Below are positions 18,030-24,101 of a stretch of 24,101 nt of DNA, piece after piece; the first letter of the stretch is position 1, and every line of letters begins with the position of its first letter. The DNA is taken from positions 1 to 24,101 of the forward strand of contig JAYMSP010002472.1 in NCBI GenBank assembly GCA_036897095.1. The letters are read 5' to 3'. The notes beneath the pieces are model-generated. The model saw nothing but the letters and a program-made list of their open reading frames with translations. It had not been told where the DNA came from and made no database searches. The DNA comes from Plantago elongata. Its lineage: Eukaryota; Streptophyta; Magnoliopsida; Lamiales; Plantaginaceae. A program made the position numbers and the translations under genes.

Positions 18030-18506
18030 TATTAACTAGCTAGCTAATATTGGTAGAAAGTAGATTTGTCCTACATTCCATCAATTTGTAGATTTGGTCT
18101 ACGTAGTTGTAGATCTGTTCTTACATCAATCTGTTTAAAACAGTTGGCATAATTTTTTGTACAGCAAATTAATTCACCTCACATGCGCCATTACTACTCC
18201 CTCCTGGATATAGATCTTCCCAACTACTTTTGGACAAGTTTTCTTCTATCTCTCAAGTTCTTGTGTGATCTTAGCCCTACATTCTTTGGCATGTAAAGAT
18301 TTTGTGTATGGTAAGGAAAGGCAGATAAGGTGCATTTACTCTTTGGCCTGTGCCACAGCTTTAAAGTCCAGCAAGTACTAGTAACTAGTATGCTAAACAT
18401 TAATGCCAACCTCAACCCCCCATGTTCATTATTGAAATATGTACTCACTATATAAACTCTAGTGTAATGCCATGAAAATATCAGCTTTAGAAGTCAGGAA
18501 AACAAA
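18030..18506 (+). promoter_or_regulatory. Promoter and leader of the GDSL lipase gene
   Basis: A TATA box, CTATATAAACTC, lies at about 18448-18459, 48 bases or so before the ATG, which allows a short leader. Further up are repeated GTAGATTTG(G)TCTA words (18060-18115). An ATG at 18472 is out of frame and opens a 16-codon frame overlapping the true start, but it may lie upstream of the transcription start. Confidence 0.55.
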
Positions 18507-20398
18507 ATGGCAGGTTTTTTAGTGTTTGCATTTTCGTTTACTTTGGCTTGTAGTGCTGTTAGTTCTCAGCCTTTAGTTCCTGCCATCATTACATTCGGTG
18601 ACTCTGTTGTCGATGTCGGAAACAATGACTACATTCACACCATCTTCAAGGCGGACTATCCGCCTTATGGCCGCGACTTCACGAACAAAGAAGCCACTGG
18701 CAGGTTCTGCAATGGGAAATTAGCCACCGATATTACAGGTAATTTACTTTATTTTATCATCTACGTCTTATTTGCCCTTGTCCTGAGTCTAAGTGACTTG
18801 TCGTAAGTTGAACTTGTTGCTGAGAGTGACGGGTCATGAGTTGAAACTAAGGCTGAGAGTGAACCATTTAGTCTCTAGTAGAGTTAGATTATGAGCTGCA
18901 TGAGCTCATTTGTCGTAGTCGGTAGTTGGTAAACTAGTTGTAGCTTAGTTAAAATATGGTTAATGAGTTGACACATGTACTAAATTTAATTGTAAAGCGG
19001 GTTGAGATATGGAAACTTTTGCATTTTAGGAGTGAAATGTAGAACCAATTTTCTACAAAAAGCAGCTTGTGCTGTGGTGCAGTTCACCCTGGTTTATTCA
19101 TACGTGCTAATCGAAATCCCCCTGTTTCTGAATTTGGTCATTTTACAGTTTATAAATCTAGAAAGTAAGAAGTAATGAGCTTTTGGTACTGAAGTTGTGA
19201 GAATCACCCAGAGTTTACACTATAATATTTATCATCAAGACTCTGACGTTGTTTTGCAGCTGATACTCTTGGATTTACGACCTACCCACCGGCTTACCTT
19301 AGCCCTCAGGCAACTGGGAAGAACCTTCTCCTAGGAGCAAACTTTGCTTCTGCTGGTGCAGGATATGATGAACACACATCTCTTCAAAGTGTAAGCATCA
19401 ATTCTCTGACTTAAATCATTTTCGAGAATCAACAATGAGTGTTTACGTATAATAAAATTCGTCTTGCAGGGTGTAATCCCATTGTCCCTGCAACTAGAGT
19501 ACTACAAAGAGTATCAAAGTAAGCTAACAAAAGTAGCAGGAAGTGCACAGGCAGCAACAATCATAAAAGATGCATTGTACTTGGTTTCTGCTGGCAGTAG
19601 TGACTTTATCCAGAACTACTATGTCAATGTGTTCCTCAACAAGGCCTACACTCCTGATCAATACTCCTCATACCTTGTCACTATTTTCACCAGTTATATT
19701 ACGGTACACTTGACAAATCTTTATAGTTTATCAAATTCCCATATCATAAACATCGGCCCTTTCTCGACTTTGGTTATACACGAACTTGTTTGAGAGATTT
19801 AGTTTTCATAGTCTTGCTGACCTTGTTTGTTTTTAACAGAGCTTGTATGGCTTGGGTGCCAGGAGAATTGGGGTGACTTCTCTTCCACCGCTAGGCTGCC
19901 TTCCTGCAGCAAGAACATTGTTCGGGTACCATGACAAAGGCTGTGTCTCAAGGATAAATACAGATGCTCAACAATTCAACAAGAAGATCACATCAGCTGC
20001 ATCACAGCTGCAGAAACAGAATTCAGGCCTCAAGATCGTTATTTTCAACGTCTTCCAGCCTCTCTATGACCTCGTTGCAAACCCTTCCAAAAATGGTACC
20101 ATAGATCTCTTCTTTGCAATTAACATGGCACAAGCCGAGAAATTTACAGACAGCTAGATCAAGAACTAATGCATTTCCTATGTTTGGCTTTGATGTTGTA
20201 GGATTTACAGAAGCAACTAAAGGTTGCTGTGGCACCGGGACAGTAGAGACGACATCATTGTTGTGCAATCCCCATTCAGTAGGAACGTGCAAGAACGCAT
20301 CGGAGTATGTGTTCTGGGACAGTGTGCATCCATCCGAAGCTGCAAACCAAATCCTTGCTGATAGCTTGATCATTCAAGGGATTAACCTTATATCGTAA
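18507..20398 (+). CDS. GDSL esterase/lipase, APG-like, secreted
   Basis: Five exons, 18507-18738, 19260-19390, 19470-19703, 19840-20095 and 20202-20398, join to 349 residues, normal for plant GDSL lipases. All introns are GT-AG with consistent phases; the third donor (ACG|GTACAC) is weak. The enzyme is an SGNH-type serine hydrolase of ester or lipid substrates, probably extracellular. Residues 1-20 form a signal peptide (MAGFLVFAFSFTLACSAVSS). Block I is FGDSVVDVGNND with nucleophile Ser33. Block II lies in NFASAGAGYD. Block III is GSSD (163-166), with Ser where the classical motif has Asn. Block V is WDSVHPSEAAN with Asp324 and His327. SLYGLGARRIGVTSLPPLGC and GCCGTGTVE are further family landmarks. 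From memory, the APG-like subgroup around Arabidopsis At5g03810/At5g03820 also carries SAGSSDF, so the Ser may be a clade trait. The physiological substrate cannot be read from the sequence. Confidence 0.93.
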
Positions 20399-21317
20399 GC
20401 ACCGTACATGGTTATCGATTCTAAGTTACAATTGTAAAAGTGCTCAGAAGATATTACCTCGTGCTCATATCCTTCCCATCTTTTTTTTTTCTTTTTTTTA
20501 CAGTCATTTCCCTGAGTTTGTTTTGACAGGGAAGATATCAAAATATTATCATATATATCAATGCTTAATTTGTTGTTTGGACCCTGATGAGTGCAAATAA
20601 ATTTATGTGATCAACGCGAGTTAAGCTCAAAGCTAGAATTACACCAGCATATGATTGGATTTTGTTAGGTTCAGCAAGAAAGAGGTTGATACGATAATTT
20701 AAGTGTTTGATGCAACTGGTAGGCATGAATGAAAATGGTTGGTTAATAATTTTAGAAAAAATGTGAATTTTTCCTGAAGTTTGAATTTGATTACTAGTGA
20801 TGCCTTTGAGTTGAATAAAAATTTATTAATGAGATACAGAAACAAATAAAATGGAAGTAAGATACATGTCATCATACATTCAAAGACCCTGTCTTTGGCA
20901 CATTAAAGATCGTTAAAGTTGGTGGGTAATGGAGTGTTTTGTGAAGACTGAAGAGCACCTTGGTGGAGTAAATACATGTCAATCACATCATACTAGCTAG
21001 ACCCTTCCAATTCCATCTCCGTTAACCTCATCAAAATAAGTTCGCAAAATTATAATATTATATTAATAAAGTTGTAACGTGATATGAAAACAATTTTAAA
21101 ATACTTCAATTGAATGTCATCAATCAATGGGAGACCCTTCTATCTGTCCAACTAATCAAAAATATTACTGATTCTAAGTTGTAAGGGTGAGCCGTCCTAA
21201 CTCCTAATAATCAACTCTCTTTTCACACAATCAGTCACTCCAAAGTCTTGATCTTTAAGCTAAGCTCCGATCTACTGCAACCACAACCGCAACCGGAACT
21301 CTACCGTGGACATATTA
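20399..21317. other. 3' UTR of the GDSL gene and upstream region of the membrane-protein gene
   Basis: An AATAAA at 20596-20601 is a candidate polyadenylation signal for the lipase. A T-run lies at about 20480-20500. The last 100 bases before 21318 are C/T-rich and fit a leader. No frame with a recognisable product was found. Confidence 0.45.
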
Positions 21318-22457
21318 ATGAAGAACAAAAGCCAGCTTCGCTTGTTCCCTACTACAATTAAGATTCCTGTTTGGGTGTACTTATCATTCTGGGCAATAAC
21401 CAGTGCCACTTTCTTCCATCTTGGATTCATATCATTCCGAAAAACCGATCTTTCTTCTTCTGTTTCCCCTCTAGTCAACTCTCTGTTCAAACACTCGCTC
21501 GCTATATTCACCTCACATTCCGTCACCTACGCCCTCATCTTCAATCCTTCCCACCTTAAGATTTCGACCAAACGACGATACTTGTTCATAACTCTCCCAA
21601 TCCTCACAATCGCCTCCTTTCGCCCTGTTGACAAAATCATCCCACTAGGTGTGCTAATACATGTGTTGACAAAACTAACCGTGTGCCTATTTTATTTTGA
21701 TCAAGAACTTGTTCGTCTCAACAACTTGCTCTCCCTGATTGTGACAATGACCTTCTTTTTCGTTCTCTCCTTCTCATGGTACACACTCCTTTCCATCTCC
21801 TTGCTGATTTTAGCTTTCGAACACTCTTTTTGCGACAATATCATTTCCATTTCTATCCATTCTGCTATCGAATCATCCATGTTTTTACTCAGTGACGATG
21901 ATACGAAGTTCTTCCCAATTCCTGTTGTTCTTATCACGCTTGTAACATCTTCCTTCCTCGAATTACAATGTCTTGTCCTAATCCCAAAACCTGAAAAAGA
22001 CTTGCAGCATCTTCTGCCTGTAACTTCAGTAGAAGGTCGTCTTATTGCACTCACGCATATGATCACAAACGTTAATGAGATTTTGTCGCGAACAAGGTAC
22101 AAGAACGGATTAAAGTTCGCAAAGTTCGCAGTTGGTTTAGGAGGAACGGTTCTTTTCCAGAACTATTTCAGGTTCACAACATTCTATCAGGTAAAAAGTT
22201 TCCTTTACTTGGCTGTGTCGTGGGTCGCGAACCTGACGTTGATTCGTGCAGCTGGTGATTTAGGGGTATTGAGTTTTCTACTTGGGAATGTGATTGTTGG
22301 ATGTACTGTGAATCAGTTTGGACTTGGAGGTACAACATGGATTGCATATGGTGCTTCTCTCTTACTGTATGGTCTGAGACTCAAGCTTCAGTCACTGTCT
22401 TATTGGGACAACGGGGAAGAAACGCTTGTAATTGTTTGGAAGAGAAAAGTTAATTAG
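21318..22457 (+). CDS. Intronless multi-pass membrane protein, not recognised
   Basis: This is a 379-residue protein. The frame extends to a GTG at 21306, but the first ATG is 21318 (MKNKSQLRLFPTTIKIPVWV). It is rich in Leu, Phe, Ser and Thr, with about nine or ten hydrophobic stretches: about residues 16-36, 56-74, 86-102, 105-125, 132-162 (probably two helices), 197-215, about 265-285, 292-310, 315-335 and 340-358. Between them are charged loops such as LIPKPEKDLQHLLP and LSRTRYKNGLKFAK. Gly-rich helices near the end (GLGGTVLF, LLGNVIVGC, FGLGGTTW) suggest tight packing. It ends in a short basic tail (VWKRKVN). I see no transporter, enzyme or receptor motif I can name. The long undamaged frame with ordinary codon use argues for a real gene. 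It could be a lineage-specific family or an intron-less retrocopy. Confidence 0.75.
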   Translation: MKNKSQLRLFPTTIKIPVWVYLSFWAITSATFFHLGFISFRKTDLSSSVSPLVNSLFKHSLAIFTSHSVTYALIFNPSHLKISTKRRYLFITLPILTIASFRPVDKIIPLGVLIHVLTKLTVCLFYFDQELVRLNNLLSLIVTMTFFFVLSFSWYTLLSISLLILAFEHSFCDNIISISIHSAIESSMFLLSDDDTKFFPIPVVLITLVTSSFLELQCLVLIPKPEKDLQHLLPVTSVEGRLIALTHMITNVNEILSRTRYKNGLKFAKFAVGLGGTVLFQNYFRFTTFYQVKSFLYLAVSWVANLTLIRAAGDLGVLSFLLGNVIVGCTVNQFGLGGTTWIAYGASLLLYGLRLKLQSLSYWDNGEETLVIVWKRKVN

Positions 22458-22778
22458 TTGTTAGAATTTGATGTGACAACGTATATACTATGTTATTTTT
22501 GCAGGAAATTTACATTAGTTTACGATATAAATAATGTGGGGGGAATTCTTTTTTGATAATTTATGTTGTCAATGTAACTGTTTGGTACCTTAAGTTGCGT
22601 GTGTTTGATGTTATTTTAAGTTGGGTATTCGTTTAATTTAGGGTTAATAGTTTAAACGTTATTGAACTTTATAAATCTTGACACATGATTAAACTTTAAT
22701 TTTGATATATATACTTTTAAATTAGATAAATTTATACATATATGATCTGATGGATTTATACCTAAGTGTTAAAGCACG
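22458..22778. other. 3' flank of the membrane-protein gene, nothing recognised
   Basis: AT-rich sequence with a short G-run near 22540. No frame, repeat or element border is evident before the LTR-like region. Confidence 0.4.
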
Positions 22779-23286
22779 TGTTATCTTCCAATCGATGAGT
22801 TACCATTAGAATATTCCAGACGCCATGGCAGAAGTCTCAGAAATGTGGAAAGAAGAATGAAGAGGAACTGCACTGCAGAAAAACACAAGAGGCAGAGCAA
22901 ATGAACGAGTTGATCAATAGCTTGATTCAGTTTGGTATTATGTAATGTTAGATTAGTTGTTGTATAGGTAGTTAACACTTGTGTATAATTCTTCAATGAG
23001 TATAGCAAGTAAAGGTTAGATTAGGCAACACAAAATCATAGAAGCTGATAGTATAAATAGCTGTAGATATTTTTCCATTTGATGCTTAAGTTCATTCATA
23101 CAATCCCACTGTAAAATTTCCAAATTTGATCAATAACAAAGAAGCAGTTTATTTACATTGATGCTACACATTATCAACTGCAATTCATCATCATCACTGA
23201 TCGTGTTCTTCATCTTCATCATCACTTCCGTTCATCTTCAAATTCACTGTAAGTTTAGTCCTTCCGCTGCATTCAAATCTCTGTTA

Positions 23287-23299
23287 TGGTATCAGAGCC
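23287..23299 (+). other. Retrotransposon primer-binding site (initiator Met tRNA)
   Basis: TGGTATCAGAGCC matches the complement of the plant initiator methionine tRNA 3' end. It is the same class of site as at 14174 and marks the junction of LTR and leader. Confidence 0.85.
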
Positions 23300-23815
23300 T
23301 CTAGGTTGAGGTTCTGTTTAATTTTTGGTTGATTCACATGAACGGTTATAGATTCGATCAGTTTTAGTGTTCAATTGTTATCAACATTGATTGTTTTCGA
23401 TTGTTAACAGCATTTATCGGTTTCTGAGTTTGATCGTCATTTTTTTAGCATTCACTTTTGATTCAACTGAATTTTGGTTTAATCAAGGTAGTTTGTTCAT
23501 ATTTCAGCTGAAAATTCATCAGTATATTGAGAATTAACTGCAAAATTGTTACAGTTAATTAACTTTGTGTTTTGATCATTGATTATCAGTTGCAGTACCT
23601 GAAATTTCATGATCTGAAATACAAATTCATAGTTCATTTGTTATATTCACCTGATATTGATCACTTATCACAATATCATATCAGTTTCATGTAGTTTAGT
23701 CACTTTTCTGTGAGTTTAATACATATACATATTCACAGTTTATTGCTTCACAATTATTGATCATCAATCATACAATATCTATTATATAGATCTGTTCAAC
23801 AAACTGAGTAAGAAA

Positions 23816-24101
23816 ATGGCAACTACTGAAAGTCATCATGCATCACCTGTTCATGTGAATGCTGATAAGGAACTGGATCACACTAATCCAGACAGTCCTT
23901 ATCATTTAATTCCACATGACACTGCTACATCTGGTGCCATTAAAACCATCTTGAAAGGTCCTAACTACATCTCCTGAAGGCGTAAAATGGTGTTGAACTT
24001 GTCAATTAAGAACAAGTTAGGCTTCATTGATGGTACCTACAACAGGCCCTTGATTGAAAGTCCCATGTATGTTCATTGGTTGAGATGCAACAATCTTATA
24101 C
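23816..24101 (+). pseudogene. Copia-type gag N-terminus with an internal stop, partial
   Basis: The ATG at 23816 opens a frame reading MATTESHHASPVHVNADKEL and, later, SPYHLIPHDTATSGAIKTIL and KGPNYIS. A TGA stop follows at 23975-23977 (codon 54). The same frame continues with KMVLNLSIKNKLGFIDGTYN and later VHWLRCNNL. The order NPYYLHPSD... LxGxNYxxWxRxM... AKNKLGFVDG... WxRCND is the plant Copia-like gag N-terminal domain (Pfam Retrotran_gag_3 as I recall it). The stop replaces the expected Trp of NYxxW (TGG to TGA). The domain is otherwise undamaged up to the window edge, which suggests recent inactivation. Confidence 0.8.

Larger units (their letters stand above)
22779..24101 (+). mobile_element. 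5' end of a second Ty1/Copia retrotransposon, cut by the window edge
   Basis: The primer-binding site TGGTATCAGAGCC starts at 23287. Upstream is an LTR-like region with a TATA box (TATAAATA, 23052-23059). The likely LTR start is either TGTTAGATTAG at 22946 or further left near 22779; I could not settle it, and the 3' LTR border (…CTCTGTTA) is not a canonical CA. About 520 bases of AT-rich leader follow, then a gag start at 23816. The element is in plus orientation and continues beyond 24101. Confidence 0.7.

Noticed and set aside
18472..18522. Upstream out-of-frame ATG overlapping the GDSL start
   Set aside because: It lies about 20 bases from the TATA box, so it is probably before the transcription start and not in the mRNA.
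20023..20373. 116-codon minus-strand frame over the end of the GDSL gene
   Set aside because: It is antisense to two confirmed exons and their intron, with no similarity of its own.

Overview
The window looks like nuclear DNA of a flowering plant, most likely a eudicot. It holds a plant-type LRR receptor kinase, a plant GDSL lipase with five exons, GT-AG introns with AT-rich sequence, and several decayed plant-type transposable elements. I cannot name the species from the sequence. There is no organellar or bacterial signature.

Layout from left to right. (1) 1-1000 is AT-rich upstream DNA with a 13-bp-arm hairpin. (2) 1000-4700, plus strand, is a gene with a 5'-UTR intron that encodes an 803-residue, very acidic, repeat-rich protein with one membrane anchor. 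(3) 5223-6027, minus strand, is a broken mitochondrial cytochrome c oxidase subunit 6a (COX6A) gene whose exons are too short to appear as ORFs. Its 5' end is cut by a small LTR element (about 6027-7569), also on the minus strand. (4) 8050-11086, minus strand, is an intact HAESA-LIKE 2 type receptor kinase with one intron. (5) 11470-18030 is gene-poor. It holds a decayed PIF/Harbinger ORF1-like gene, a Tourist-like MITE, the 5' part of a Copia element (LTR, primer-binding site, broken gag), a pair of inverted MITEs around an AT-rich block with repeated ATGCTTG, and a 25-bp minisatellite. (6) 18507-20398, plus strand, is a GDSL esterase/lipase. (7) 21318-22457, plus strand, is an intronless gene for an unrecognised multi-pass membrane protein. 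(8) 22780-24101 is the 5' end of a second Copia element, running off the window, with a stop codon in gag.

The genes are independent plant loci and I see no operon-like or pathway clustering. The HSL2-like receptor is expected at the plasma membrane as a peptide-hormone receptor. The GDSL protein should enter the secretory route, and COX6A would have been a mitochondrial respiratory subunit. I did not find a convincing new biological system. The observations most worth a second look are the LTR-truncated COX6A pseudogene with a duplicated exon, the sequon-dense acidic anchored protein with a recent in-frame duplication, the orphan intronless membrane protein, the 25-bp minisatellite, and the inverted MITE pair.
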